Assembly (NCBI GenBank): GCA_018806915.1
Contig: JAGKQI010000052.1
Location: 930,001 to 994,000 of the forward strand
DNA length: 64,000 nt
Origin: Phytophthora colocasiae
Lineage: Eukaryota; Oomycota; Peronosporomycetes; Peronosporales; Peronosporaceae
Direction: 5' to 3'
Each line of letters opens with the position of its first letter. Positions within the stretch are counted from its first letter, which is position 1. Positions 12,467 through 22,021 of the stretch are shown piece by piece. The notes beneath the pieces were generated by a model. That model had not been told where the DNA came from. It worked only from the letters and a program-made list of their open reading frames with translations, and searched no databases. The translations under genes were made by a program, and so were the position numbers.

Positions 12467-12640
12467 CACATAGGTAGACTAGGTCTGATAGAAAGAAGGC
12501 CAGGTTTTAGGCCAACCGCCCGCGAGGGGGCTGGCCGCAGTCTTTTTGGGCTGCTGCCGCGGGGCGATCCTCCGTATGCGGCGCCGTCACGGCGCCGGGT
12601 GTAGTAAGCCGTCATAACCGCCAAAAATCAAAATCAAAAT
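12467..12640 (+). other. LINE 3' untranslated region and CAAAAT tail
   Basis: GC-rich segment after the ORF2 stop with two inverted repeats able to form hairpins: GGCCAACCGCCC...GGGGGCTGGCC (about 12511-12534) and GGCGCCGTCACGGCGCC (about 12580-12596). It ends in CAAAAATCAAAATCAAAAT directly against the target-site duplication. Such a 3' structure is commonly what a LINE RT recognises; that role here is inferred. Confidence 0.7.
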
Positions 12641-12653
12641 CTTGCGCTCCTAG
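12641..12653 (+). repeat. LINE target-site duplication, right
   Basis: Second copy of CTTGCGCTCCTAG, matching 3896-3908, after which the AA17-3 coding sequence resumes. Confidence 0.93.
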
Positions 12654-13160
12654 CCCCCACCGCTGACGCCCACCAGATTGTTCTGCTGCCGGAGCCTCAA
12701 TGGACGACCAATGACAAGGAAACCAAGTACAACCCGCTTGCTTTCCTTGAAAACGAAGGCTTTACAACCCAAGAGGACTTCACTGCTTGGCGTACCGAGA
12801 ACGGTTACAAGTCTACGTGATTTCATGGACAGAGCTAAGTATCCAGTCACGGACGGTGCCGACTTCAAGTGCGGCTTCACCGATCCTAAGGGTACGCCGC
12901 AGCCTATTCCAGCGGGCAACGCCATGCGTTCCACTGGTTACACACACGACGGTCCGTGTGAGGTGTGGCTTGATGACACGATGGTGCTCGATGGCGAGAA
13001 CTGCCACGAGAAGTTCCCTGGCAAAGACTACACCATCGACTATTCGTCATGCAAGGGAACGTGCACGTTATACTGGTTCTGGCTGGGCGTTCGCTTCCTG
13101 AAGAATGACTACTCGTGGCAGGTGTACAAGGAGTGCATTCCGCTGACCACTGGACAGTGA

Positions 13161-13643
13161 CTAAGGCCAGTGAGGGTTATGCGGATACTTCAAGTTGAAT
13201 TCTAGCTTGAGTTGAGCAGGAAACGCACTTTTGATGTCGAGGTTTAGTGAAAGTATTGTCAAATACAAAACTCGTTGTGTTTCTTTAGTTGTTAGAGCAG
13301 TCACTTTTCAAGCCACAGGGAGACTTCGAAACGACATTCACTATCGGAAAGGCACTACTGCTAAATGTGGCGATCCAGTCTTCATACAAGATGCATTATC
13401 AGTTTATTTACCAGAATGCGGATGAGATCAACTGTGACCGAAAAACTATCACGCTACTGATCCCAACAGTTAGGTTTTGAACTGCCGATTGATCTCCGGA
13501 ACGAATGCCAAATTTGGGTTGCCCATCAGTCAAGGTAGAACAGTCTTTCTAATTGAATTCGAAATTATAGACATATTTGCAGCAGATATGTCGTGGTTGA
13601 ATAATATTCATCTTATGCCAATCTATCCGACCATACTTCGAAT
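13161..13643. other. Spacer between AA17-3 and Crypton-like gene (copy A)
   Basis: AT-richer sequence with only short, unrecognisable open frames. It could hold the 5' end or promoter of the recombinase gene. No repeat ends are obvious. Confidence 0.5.
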
Positions 13644-15626
13644 TTGTATGCATCCACTGCCGTAGCGGCATTTATGCGTTTTTTAAAGTCTGAGGGCGTG
13701 ACAGAGGAGTATGTGCGTGTCTGTATTGAGCGTGACGAGAGTGGGAAGTGCTTTGTGTCCGTAATGGACAAGTTTGGTATGCACCTTGCGTTTGTCGAGG
13801 GCAAAAACAGCAAGCCGCTTGCTAGAAACACCTCAATGCAGTAGCTAAGCTGTGGCTCCTTGATCAGTTTCCTCAGCACCGTGCTTCACTCGAAGCGCGG
13901 AAAATGGGCAAGACGCTAGATAATTTTTGCATGAAGCGTGACGGTGGTGGCTTTATCAACAAGGCACCACCATGTACAAAGAGTGACTTAAAACGAATGC
14001 TAGTATATTTGTACATTAATGCAAGCTGCTCTAGTAACTATCAGGACGCTGCACTCTTGTGCTTATCGTGGCACCTTTTCGGACAAGCATCAGACCTCGC
14101 GCTGCTGCGTAAGCCGAATTTTTCCATCGACGCTGGCAGTGTGTGCTCTTCGTTCGCTTCATCCGGATGAAGACATCCGAAGAGCAAGGCTTGTCCCTCT
14201 TCCCTGGAACGGACTTCGAGACGTGCCCGATGCTCGCCATAGCTCTGGCCCTGCTGATGCAGACCGCTCCGTGCCCCGACGTCATCGACAATCTGCCAGA
14301 CCTCTCAAGCGAAGCTGCGTGCCGCTGCTGGAGATTCTTGACTATCCTGCCGACTCTGCTGGACTCAACGCACCATCAGCTGTAGGAGCAGACACGACAC
14401 CGACCATCTACTCTCATGTGAACCGCGTGCTGGACCGGATCACCGTCGCTGGAGTCAAGATTGCGCTGACGTCTCACTCTTTCCGTCGCGGCGGGGCACA
14501 GCATGCTAATGGCAGTGGAGAGCTAACAGCGCGTTGGATCTTTGACCGGGGTGCCTGGAACATGAGCACAACAAACAAGGGGTTCAATAACACCTTCAAC
14601 ACCAGCAAAGAAGACCACAAAGTCGGTAAAATACTCAACGGGCACGGTGCCGACGCCAAGGTGCCTCTTCAAGACTTGACCTCCTTCGATAACCAGACAA
14701 AAGCGACGATCACCAGATTCCAGCGCCTTCTGTTCACCACTTGCCACGGTCTAGAAGCCACACGACACAATGTCAATCAAGCCGTGCTGGATGTGCTTAC
14801 CGCTATTGTGCTTCGCCACTATCCGCTGCTGAAGGCCTTGAACGTTGAATCACCAGCTATCAAACGCATTGAAGCTTGTGTTGTCGACTGTGGCTGCTCG
14901 CTGGCTGAACTGCTCGCATGGTCGTCGCATCTTGCAAACCCTGAGACAATCTGTGTAGACAGCAAGTCATCGAGCACCCAACAGCAACAAGAGACACCCA
15001 AGCAACCGGCAGGATCAAGCGGCGAGCAGAAGATCATCGAGCACCAGGCCGCTGTCATTAACCACTTTATCGAGCACACGAAGCAACAAGATGCTAGGAT
15101 GAATGCGCTTGAGGCGAAACTAAACAACGAGCCTATACAAGCGTCAAACAAGAGATACAAGCCATACACTGATACAAACGACGTTAGCATGATAAAGAAG
15201 AGGCAGCGCAGATCAGCAGTAACTCACCTTCGTGCAACTTGGTACGCGTGGTACGCTCAAGAGCCACGGTTGTGGCGTGCACCGATCTCGAAGCAGCAGA
15301 AGTTCGACACCAAGCGGCTTGTCGCGTTCATGAAGTTGTCTCTGGAGGACGGCTTCTTGCTAGACGCAGCGGCATTAGACTATCGCGATCAGGTACTGGC
15401 TCTTGGGGTGCGTGCCGAGAAGGCCGTCCTCGCATGCCTTGGCGAGCGCAGCATTAGCTCCCGTGGATCAGGCGCCGTCCTCAAGCACCTGCGAGCTCTT
15501 CATCGATCTGGTGCACTCAACACCAAAATTGAGTGCCACGAACGGCTCCTGCAGACTCCTGCCATCCAAGATCCCTCCCAGGCTACACGCAGAACATTTT
15601 GGAGCAGGTTAGCGAGTAAGCATTAA
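13644..15626 (+). pseudogene. Crypton-like tyrosine recombinase, copy A (multiple frameshifts)
   Basis: Conceptual protein spread over four frames. An N-terminal SAM-like core-binding part (AAFMRFLKSEGVTEEYV) is followed by SDLKRMLVYLYIN...LFGQASDLALLRK, LTSHSFRRGGAQHANG (the HxxR box) and a C-terminal half with Gln-rich and helical stretches. It resembles a multicopy oomycete family that I take to be Crypton-type. Where active tyrosine recombinases need the first Arg there is Gln (FGQASDL), and where the nucleophilic Tyr is expected there is Asn (KGFNNTFNTSKED), so catalysis looks lost. From 14019 to 15626 copy A is open where copy B is broken. A one-base loss at about 15576 changes its C-terminus. 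Confidence 0.7.
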
Positions 15627-15802
15627 ACACAGAAATTTTACATCGCAATAAACGTTGCTGTACGAAACAAGCATTCACACACATGCACACGCCTACACAA
15701 CAACCACAGACGCTCACACACAAGACTGCGCACTCTTTGCTTGCACACGATCGCCGGGTAGCCACGCTCACCGCCACTTGATCTGCATTAACGTATAGAA
15801 AA

Positions 15803-15867
15803 ACCTTAGGTGGGAATCGAACCCACGACCATCCCTTTCGGGAGCTCTTCCACTGAGCTACTAAGGT
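15803..15867 (-). tRNA. tRNA-like element with shortened anticodon arm (copy A)
   Basis: On the minus strand this 65-bp segment has a perfect 7-bp acceptor stem (ACCTTAG / CTAAGGT), a D arm (GCTC-AGTGGAA-GAGC) and a T arm (GTGGG-TTCGATT-CCCAC). Pol III boxes A (TAGCTCAGTGG) and B (GGTTCGATTCC) are intact. The space for the anticodon and variable arms is only 17 nt (a normal tRNA needs about 23) and folds as TCCC-GAAA-GGGA with no normal 7-nt anticodon loop. It is more likely a pseudo-tRNA or tRNA-derived SINE head than a decoding tRNA. Confidence 0.55.
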
Positions 15868-15909
15868 GGTGGTGGTGGTGGTGGTGGTGGTGGTGGGGGG
15901 GGGGGGGGG
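15865..15909. repeat. (GGT)n microsatellite running into a G tract (copy A)
   Basis: About ten GGT units followed by about fourteen G, abutting the tRNA-like element. Copy B has about five GGT units and a similar G run (25297-25325), so it is a length polymorphism between the duplicates. A long G run is also where long reads lose accuracy. Confidence 0.9.
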
Positions 15910-16056
15910 TTAGCACAACTCAAAGACAGGGAATACTGAGATCAGGTAACATAGAGACCTGAGAGGACCCGCCTATTCCATATCCTAGGTGGGTCGTTTG
16001 TTTTGTTTATAGCGGTAGCCCATTAAACTAGACAGTCGTTTTCAGAGTGCAAGGTA

Positions 16057-17157
16057 CCGACTTCTCCATATTATACCGGACACCCTTTCTAGAACGATGG
16101 GAACCATTAGCAAAAAGTTGGACTTTAGATTAGTACACGAACATAAATGGGTATTTTCATGGACTTTGCTGACTTGAGATTCGTACTCGGTTCTATCAAA
16201 ATCTGCTTCGGAATCGATGTCACCGTAGCTCTCGTCAACAAAATGCAGCTTTGCAACTCCACAATAACATCATCAGCAAATTCTTCGTCAGGTAAAGCAG
16301 CACCTACGTTGTCAGCATCTTGAACACAGGGATACCCGCATTTTTTGAAGCCGCGTGATTGTTGCTGGAGAAAGCATTTCCCAGCCTTGAGCGATCCAGT
16401 TCGCGACGACCCGTCGGTTTGGTGGGTCCATACGAAAAGGATCACCGCTGTCTTTTTGGATGTTTGTTTAGCTGTTCTCTCAAAACGTTGATCTACAGGC
16501 CTCTCATCCAAGACTTCAGTGGCGCATTCCAGGCCACGTCGGCTGGTTGCGCCACTGACGTAGCCCCCTTGGGCACTTTGAGCAGCTCTATATTTAATTC
16601 TCTGGCGCACTGAAGGACGTCCTTCCAGTGGCCAGAGAAGTCGTCCCAGAGGAGAAGAACAGGCCTTTGCATGGCTTCTCTCTCCCCGAAATGGAAGTGA
16701 AGAAACTCAACGGATAGCTCGTGATTCCACCAGCCTATAAAATAATTCATTAATAAGTATACTCAGCGTGAAATCATAGCAATAGTTACCTTTGGGATTG
16801 CCAAACACTCTAGATCATAAGCTTCGTGTAATTCTTTAATCTCCTCCCAAACATAAATGCCGAAGCCCCGTCGTTTCTGCTTGTTTTCTAGAATTCTTTT
16901 TGGGTCTTTTGATGGCTGGGCCTTGAACACGACAAATGGCGTGTATTTACGCCCGTGATTGTCTCCAAGAAGCATCACAGTCGCTCTCTCCTTATTTTTT
17001 CCTGCGCACCGGACCATACAGGCTTTGGGCCACGCTTATTCAGTGTCTTTTTGGGTAAGTATTCGAAAAAAGCAGCTACAATACCATTTTGTTAGCGAAT
17101 ACAATGAAGAATTGCGGGTAAAAGTATAAGTACCTGTCTGATCTGCGTTGTACATTG
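16057..17157 (-). mobile_element. pogo-like DNA transposon 1, copy A (cut by the duplication junction)
   Basis: Same element as 25473-27399 in copy B: one terminal inverted repeat (CCGACTTCTCC...ACCGGACA, preceded by TA) at 16057, then the 3' half of the transposase on the minus strand. It stops at 17157 where GH3 begins, so the helix-turn-helix half and second terminal repeat are missing. The catalytic-core end is open here (LLWDDFSGHW and KVPKGATSVAQPADVAWN, about 16493-16750), where copy B has a one-C deletion. Confidence 0.85.
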
Positions 17158-18290
17158 CTCGAGAGTCCATTGTTCTACTGCAAAACAACGACAGTACTCT
17201 CCCTCTTCCTGCTAACGCATCGGTGTTTCTAACTGGGCCAAGTGCCGATAACATTGGATACCAGTGCGGCGGGTGGACGTTGATCGGACAAGGGGTTCCC
17301 GGTAACGACATGTACACCTTCGGATCTTCCGTACGCCAAAGCTTCGAGTCGATGATTGGCAACGACTCATTCATGTACTTCCAAGGACTGAATATCACTG
17401 GAGAATACACTGACGAAGACTTGGAAACTGCGAAGATGCACGCCAGCAAAGCAGAATACACAGTGGCTGTCATTGGCGAGGAGAACTACGAAGAAAAGAA
17501 CGGAGATATCGATGATTTGACTCTTCCTGTCGGACAAATTGAGTACGTGAATGCTCTGGCAGCTACTGGCACGAAGGTTATCCTCGTTTTGTTTGAAGGT
17601 CGTCCCCGTCTTCTTCAAAATCTGCCTCAAAACGTCTACGCAGTAATTGACGGGTTGCTCCCTTGTGAACTGGGAGGTCAAGCCATTGTGGAGATTCTTT
17701 ACGGAAAGGTGAACCCGAGCGGTAGACTACCGATCACTTACCCGAAGGCTACGGGTAACGTCCTAATTCCGTACCGCCACCGCGTGACAACGAAGTGCAA
17801 GTCGGGCGACTACTGCGAAATGCAATGGGATTTCGGCTCTGGTCTTAGCTACACTGAGTTCACGTACTCGAATCTGACGCTGAGCACGACCAATGTTACC
17901 TCGAGCTTGCAGTCTCTGGATGTATCAGTGACAGTGACGAACTCTGGCAGCAGAGCAGGGAAAGAGACGGTGATGTTGTTCCTAACTCAGCCGTATCGCT
18001 CCATCTCCGTGCCAGAAGTGAAACAGCTAAAGAAGTTCTCCAAGATCAGTCTGGAGGTGGGTGAGTCGCAGACGATGACGTTTACTTTGACGTCGGCCGA
18101 CTGGAGCGTGTACTACCCTCAGATTGGAAAGGGGTTGAGGCTGGTGGCGGAGGATTCGGACTATGTGATCGCGATCAAACCCGAGACGGACTGCGATGTG
18201 TACAACGAGACTGCGGTAGCGAATCCGCTGTGTGCGACGTTCACTTTGGCTACCGGTGAGTATCCCTTCGGGTCGTTTGTGGCGGAGTAA
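17158..18290 (+). pseudogene. GH3 glycosidase, N-terminally truncated by duplication junction
   Basis: Encodes the GH3 C-terminal alpha/beta domain (ARESIVLLQNNDSTLPLP at the start, later VILVLFEGRP and GKVNPSGRLPITYPKATG) and the fibronectin-III-like domain (VTNSGSRAGKETVMLFL...), ending FGSFVAE. GH3 enzymes remove glucose or xylose from oligosaccharides, and need an N-terminal TIM barrel with the Asp nucleophile. That barrel is absent, replaced by antisense pogo sequence. The frame continues a few codons past the junction, but no ATG precedes the domain. It therefore cannot be a working enzyme; the intact parent presumably lies left of the window. Confidence 0.9.
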
Positions 18291-18914
18291 GAATGACAAT
18301 TGAGTCGTGATGCTATGAAAAATCAACAAGACTGTTGTGTGTTCTTGCTTTTTCGTCGTACCTACTCTAAATCCTCCGCTGTTTGTTTTTGCTCTATCAA
18401 AACGCGTCATGTAAAAGCAGAGCTTTCAATAACCAACCGGCTTCGTGGAAAGGTTCAAGGTTCCAGTGTGCTGGCGCGTGCGTCGACACGCTACACGAAA
18501 GTATTCGACCAGTGTACTAATAATCGACAGATACATGTAAAAGCCACCAACATGTTTACAGTAATTGCATGGAGTGAGTTTTTTTACAGCACGGGAGGAT
18601 GGTAGCGTAACTTTATACATGTACCATGTACATGCAGCCTTGCTAGTTATCACTGATAACCTATCAGTATCCCTATGCTATGGTAGTTCTGTAGTAGATC
18701 TCTGGAAGCGACAAACACTTACAACTGTGTTTCATTTTATTTGAGCTACCGTGGTTTTGTCCTTGAATTTCAAATCTCTTTTCCAGATCATGGAGAAACA
18801 TGGCGTGCTGGAAGCCTTGGTTCAAGACGAACAGAAGAAATTGTAGACTGCGGCTGGTGGCTATTATACCAGCTACAGTACATGTGCATGTGTGGTAAAG
18901 TTCCTTAGAAGCTT
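18291..18914. other. Intergenic region, GH3 to AA17-1 (copy B)
   Basis: Near-identical to 115-738. No gene seen. It holds the same TACATGTA-type palindromes. Confidence 0.6.
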
Positions 18915-18936
18915 CCACTTTGCTTTTTGCCGTCCG
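18915..18936 (+). promoter_or_regulatory. Candidate core promoter motif of AA17-1
   Basis: CCACTTTGCTTTTTGCCGTC, 32-53 bp before the ATG. The other two AA17 paralogues have a matching block at a similar distance (ccatttcgcgttttgccgtc; catcattttcgcttctgccg). The CATTTTCGC-like core resembles the oomycete initiator (GCTCATTYYNCA...). Copy A has it at about 739-760. Confidence 0.5.
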
Positions 18937-18967
18937 TTCACCAGTCACAAGTCCCTCAATTGGCCCA

Positions 18968-19774
18968 ATGGTTCATTCGTTCGCGCTGACTTTCGCCGTT
19001 GCTTCAACTCTATCGAGCTTGGCACTGCTTGACTCTATGGCTGAAGCTCACCAGATTGTTTTGCTTCCGGAACCTCAATGGACGACCAACGACAAGGACA
19101 CCAAGTACAACCCGCTTGCTTTCCTCGAGAACCAAGGAGTTAAAACTCAGGAGGACTTTGCCTCCTGGCGTACGGAAAACAACTACAAATCCCTTCGTGA
19201 CTTCATGGACAACGCCAAGTACACCGTCACAGACGGTGCCGACTTCTCTTGTGGGTTTACCGACCCGAAGGGTACGCCGCAGCCCATTCCGGCCGGCAAC
19301 GCCATGCGCTCCACTGGTTACACACACGACGGTCCGTGTGAGGTGTGGCTTGATGACACGATGGTGCTGGACGGTGACAACTGTCATGAGAAGTTCCCCG
19401 GTAAGGACTACACGGTGGACTACTCGTCTTGCAAGGGCACGTGCACGCTTCGCTGGTATTGGCTGGGTATCCGTTTCTTGAAGAACCAGTACTCGTGGCA
19501 AGTGTACAAGGAGTGCATTCCCCTGTCCGGATCGGGTGGAACGGATGCCGGGACACCACCTGCTGGGTCGGGAGAAACGGAGTCAAGAACCTCGAATTCT
19601 GAATCGGGTACGACGACTCAGGCGACGCCAGCACCGGAGTCTCCGTCGACAAACAATCAGGAGACGTTGAACAATCCCGCTACGGAAGCACCGACGTGGG
19701 GGACCCCTTCTGCTAACTCTCCGCAAACCTGGGGTTCGCCTACGACGTGGGGACAGCGCAAGCTGCGAAAATAA
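18968..19774 (+). CDS. AA17-type lytic polysaccharide monooxygenase, secreted, with S/T/P-rich tail (intact)
   Basis: 268 residues. Residues 1-27 are a signal peptide (hydrophobic FALTFAVASTLSSLALL, cleavage after AEA), so the mature protein starts with His, as the LPMO histidine brace requires (HQIVLLPEPQW). The likely second ligand is the His of STGYTHDGPCEVW (mature His93), with His113 as an alternative. Six Cys in the core (mature 68, 97, 112, 128, 132, 156) could form three disulfides. Residues after about 188 are a low-complexity Ser/Thr/Pro/Asn tail. The AA17 family, known from oomycete plant pathogens, cleaves pectin oxidatively during infection. I chose the ATG at 18968 over the in-frame one at 18920 because it directly opens the signal peptide. 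Convergent with AA17-2. Confidence 0.82.
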   Translation: MVHSFALTFAVASTLSSLALLDSMAEAHQIVLLPEPQWTTNDKDTKYNPLAFLENQGVKTQEDFASWRTENNYKSLRDFMDNAKYTVTDGADFSCGFTDPKGTPQPIPAGNAMRSTGYTHDGPCEVWLDDTMVLDGDNCHEKFPGKDYTVDYSSCKGTCTLRWYWLGIRFLKNQYSWQVYKECIPLSGSGGTDAGTPPAGSGETESRTSNSESGTTTQATPAPESPSTNNQETLNNPATEAPTWGTPSANSPQTWGSPTTWGQRKLRK

Positions 19775-20058
19775 ATGGAGGCGTGCTGCCAACCGAAAAA
19801 ATTTGTTCGAGTGGACCTCGTTTAGCGTTAAACTGTCAATGTCACGTTCAAAGCACCAGTTACGTTTTACTCACAGTATGCAGTAGACAGATTGGTTTTG
19901 CTCAACTCTGCCATTCGAGTTGATCAAGAATCTTTCTATACGAAAGTAAAAGCAAACCTAACTTAGTTGCGTAGGTTCTTCTGTTCCTTCTTGTCATCCG
20001 TCTTCTCGTCCTTCTTGTCCTCCGTCTTCTGGTCCTTTTGGTTCGATCCCTGCGTCGA

Positions 20059-20676
20059 TCACTGCGTCGATCCTGGCATCGATCCCGGCGTCGGTCCCTG
20101 CGCTCCGCCCGAACCGGCCAAAGGGATACATGCCTTGTACACTTGCCACGAGTACGAGTTCTTCAGGAAGCGAACGCCCAGCCAGTACCAGCGAAGCGTG
20201 CACGTGCCCGTACAAGACGAGTAGTCCACCTTGTAGTCCTTTCCAGGGAACTTCTCGTGGCAGTTATCACCGTCCAACACCATCTTGTCGTCAATCCACA
20301 CCTCACACGGACCGTCGTGCGTGTAACCCGTGGAGCGCATGGCGTTGCCGGCCGGAATGGGTTGCGGCGTTCCTTTAGGGTCAGTGAAGCCACATTCGAA
20401 GTCGGCACCGTCCGTGACTGTGTACTTAGCTCTGTCCATGAAGTCACGCAGAGTCTTGTAGCCGTTCTCATTACGCCAGGCAGTGAAGTCTTGCTGCGTC
20501 TTAAAGCCCTGGTTCTCGAGGAAAGCAAGCGGGTTGTACTTGGTGTCCTTGTCGTTGGTCTTCCATTGAGGCTCCGGCAACAAAACAATCTGGTGGGCGT
20601 CAGCAGTGGGGGCCAAGAGGGCCATGCTTGACAAGGTCGAAGCGACGGCGAGCGTTGACACGAGAGAGGAAACCAT
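20059..20676 (-). CDS. AA17-type lytic polysaccharide monooxygenase, secreted (intact, shortened tail)
   Basis: 205 residues. The signal peptide (MVSSLVSTLAVASTLSSMAL...) ends ADA, followed by the mature His of HQIVLLPEPQW. The core matches AA17-1, including STGYTHDGPCEVW, NCHEKFPGKD, TCTLRWYWLG and SWQVYKAC, so the same copper site and disulfides are expected. The TGA at 20059-20061 sits inside a repeated GSTQ motif. The frame beyond it stays open for 31 more codons of Lys/Asp/Glu-rich sequence, to a TAA at 19963-19965. This suggests a recent GGA-to-TGA change that trimmed a charged tail; copy A has it too. An in-frame upstream ATG at 20742 exists but would bury the signal peptide. Confidence 0.82.
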   Translation of the reverse strand: MVSSLVSTLAVASTLSSMALLAPTADAHQIVLLPEPQWKTNDKDTKYNPLAFLENQGFKTQQDFTAWRNENGYKTLRDFMDRAKYTVTDGADFECGFTDPKGTPQPIPAGNAMRSTGYTHDGPCEVWIDDKMVLDGDNCHEKFPGKDYKVDYSSCTGTCTLRWYWLGVRFLKNSYSWQVYKACIPLAGSGGAQGPTPGSMPGSTQ

Positions 20677-20697
20677 TGGAGAAGTCGGTTCTGGATG

Positions 20698-20720
20698 AGA
20701 CGGCAGAAGCGAAAATGATG
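20698..20720 (-). promoter_or_regulatory. Candidate core promoter motif of AA17-2
   Basis: On the minus strand CATCATTTTCGCTTCTGCCG followed by TCT, 22-44 bp before the ATG. It aligns with the motifs ahead of AA17-1 and AA17-3 and resembles the oomycete initiator. Confidence 0.5.
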
Positions 20721-21970
20721 TACGCTGGGACAGCAACCACAAGCGATCGTAGGGTTGTCCATTCCTGGCGAGCTTTCCAAAGAAATGATGGTGAATTCCC
20801 GGTCCAGATCTGCTCTAAGCTTTGAAACCAGTACACTAGTAGTACATTTAGATGGTAGACACGAGCGAAGAATTACATGTATACTGTATGGTGTGCAGAT
20901 TCCAATATGTACTTGAAAATACATGTAGTACTTGACTCAATCAAGGCCTCAAGCTGCAACATTGATGCTGTACAGCATATTTTGGCTGATCGTCTTTAGC
21001 AACAGCCGAAAATCCTCAAAAAATTTGCGAGGATAGTTTCCGTAGAAGAAGAAGAACGCTACTAAGACAACTTGGTGTCTCGCTGCAAAACGACACATGG
21101 GTATGAGTCTATAATAAAAAGATGAAGTACCTACATGGAAATGAGTTCCATCTTGAAAAGAAGACAAATCTCGAACTGCTTCTTGATACACTGGATTCGA
21201 GAAGACAATACATATACACTGTACGTTAGCGTGTGTAACACTTCAAATCCAGTGACTCCAACCAGTGCTTGGGCGTAATCTGAGCGTTGAATTGCATACA
21301 CTGGCTGCATTCCATCGCTTCTTTTCACTCTGAACCGACACCTCCGTGTACAGTTGCAGTCGAATCTTGTCAAGACAATGTTTTTGTCATGTGTGATGTT
21401 CGTAAGCAAGATACGGACAATACCGAGGTGTTCCCTTCTGGGCAGCGAGACTCTCGCTTCATGTTCAAAGCGTACGAGATGAATCGCCAGCGCAAGCTCT
21501 TCATCATCTGGTAGGTGACCTGGAGGTGTGCCTATGATCTGCTGTGTTCATTGCAGCATTCGTAGTGCCTTCTGGCATCGTGGCGCTTGCATGAATTCAC
21601 CTGCATGTACATCTAGTGTACCGGTACTGCAGAGCGTGCAAGTACATGGCTAATTACAAGTCTAAGTGTACTTCCAAGGGAAACGTTTCGATGCGATGTA
21701 CCGCGAGTAAACTACATGTACGCAGCAGGACAACAAACTTTGTACATAACTCAGAGAAAAACAATAACACCGCAATTTTCCACATGCTTTCACAGAAGAA
21801 GGACCTACATGTAGTAAAAGGCCATGAACATTTGGCTCAAATGTCAGCACATCAGAATAACCCAGCTCGCGATCAACATCTAGCTAATCTCACTTTGGAA
21901 TCTATGGAGAATCGAGGCGATCCCCACCGAGACATTCTGTCGATCCGGTTCGTAGCACCAGTCGCCGTGA
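20721..21970. other. Divergent intergenic region between AA17-2 and AA17-3 (copy B)
   Basis: No gene recognised. Nearly identical to the copy A region, differing by a few substitutions (for example TTTATGAGG in A, TTTGCGAGG here). It contains many ACATGTA-type palindromes and should include upstream control sequence for both genes. Confidence 0.6.
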
Positions 21971-21992
21971 CCATTTCGCGTTTTGCCGTCCG
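21971..21992 (+). promoter_or_regulatory. Candidate core promoter motif of AA17-3
   Basis: CCATTTCGCGTTTTGCCGTC, 30-51 bp before the ATG, shared in position and sequence with the two paralogues. Copy A has it at 3794-3815. Confidence 0.5.
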
Positions 21993-22021
21993 CCGTTCCA
22001 TTCCGACACATCTCGTTCCTG

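Larger units (their letters stand above)
3909..12640 (+). mobile_element. Non-LTR retrotransposon (LINE) with EEP, RT, RNase H
   Basis: Insertion of about 8.73 kb bounded by a 13-bp direct repeat and ending in a short CAAAAT-repeat tail, the expected outcome of target-primed reverse transcription. It encodes a gag-like ORF1 with a CCHC knuckle and a very long ORF2 with an endonuclease/exonuclease/phosphatase domain, reverse transcriptase, a PHD-like zinc finger, RNase H and a long C-terminal extension. It is near full length: ORF1 begins 128 bp from the left end. Both ORFs have frameshifts. The insertion is absent from copy B, so it is younger than the duplication, provided the assembly is correct. 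Confidence 0.95.
3845..13160 (+). pseudogene. AA17 LPMO-like secreted protein 3, copy A (split by LINE, plus frameshift)
   Basis: The first 21 codons (signal peptide) lie at 3845-3908 and the rest at 12654-13160. An 8.7-kb LINE sits between them, inserted in the codons for the end of the signal peptide, just ahead of the mature His. In addition a 2-bp loss at about 12818 (between YKS and RDFMD) shifts the frame; the same lesion is present in copy B, so it predates the duplication. The remaining C-terminal part still encodes STGYTHDGPCEVW and the Cys-rich WYW-type core, ending CIPLTTGQ. The gene is dead twice over in this copy. Confidence 0.9.
1..17157. repeat. Tandem segmental duplication, copy A (left end outside window)
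   Basis: Positions 1-17157 repeat at 18177-26569 in the same order and orientation, once the LINE at 3909-12640 (present only here) is removed. Reading the two side by side I find about nine substitutions and about nine short indels in roughly 8.4 kb, so the copies are more than 99% identical. The match stops abruptly at 17157: copy A continues into GH3 sequence, copy B into the rest of a pogo transposase. The left boundary lies before the window. Confidence 0.95.

Noticed and set aside
15803..15867. Functional tRNA gene
   Set aside because: The anticodon arm is about 6 nt too short for a normal loop, so it is reported only as tRNA-like.
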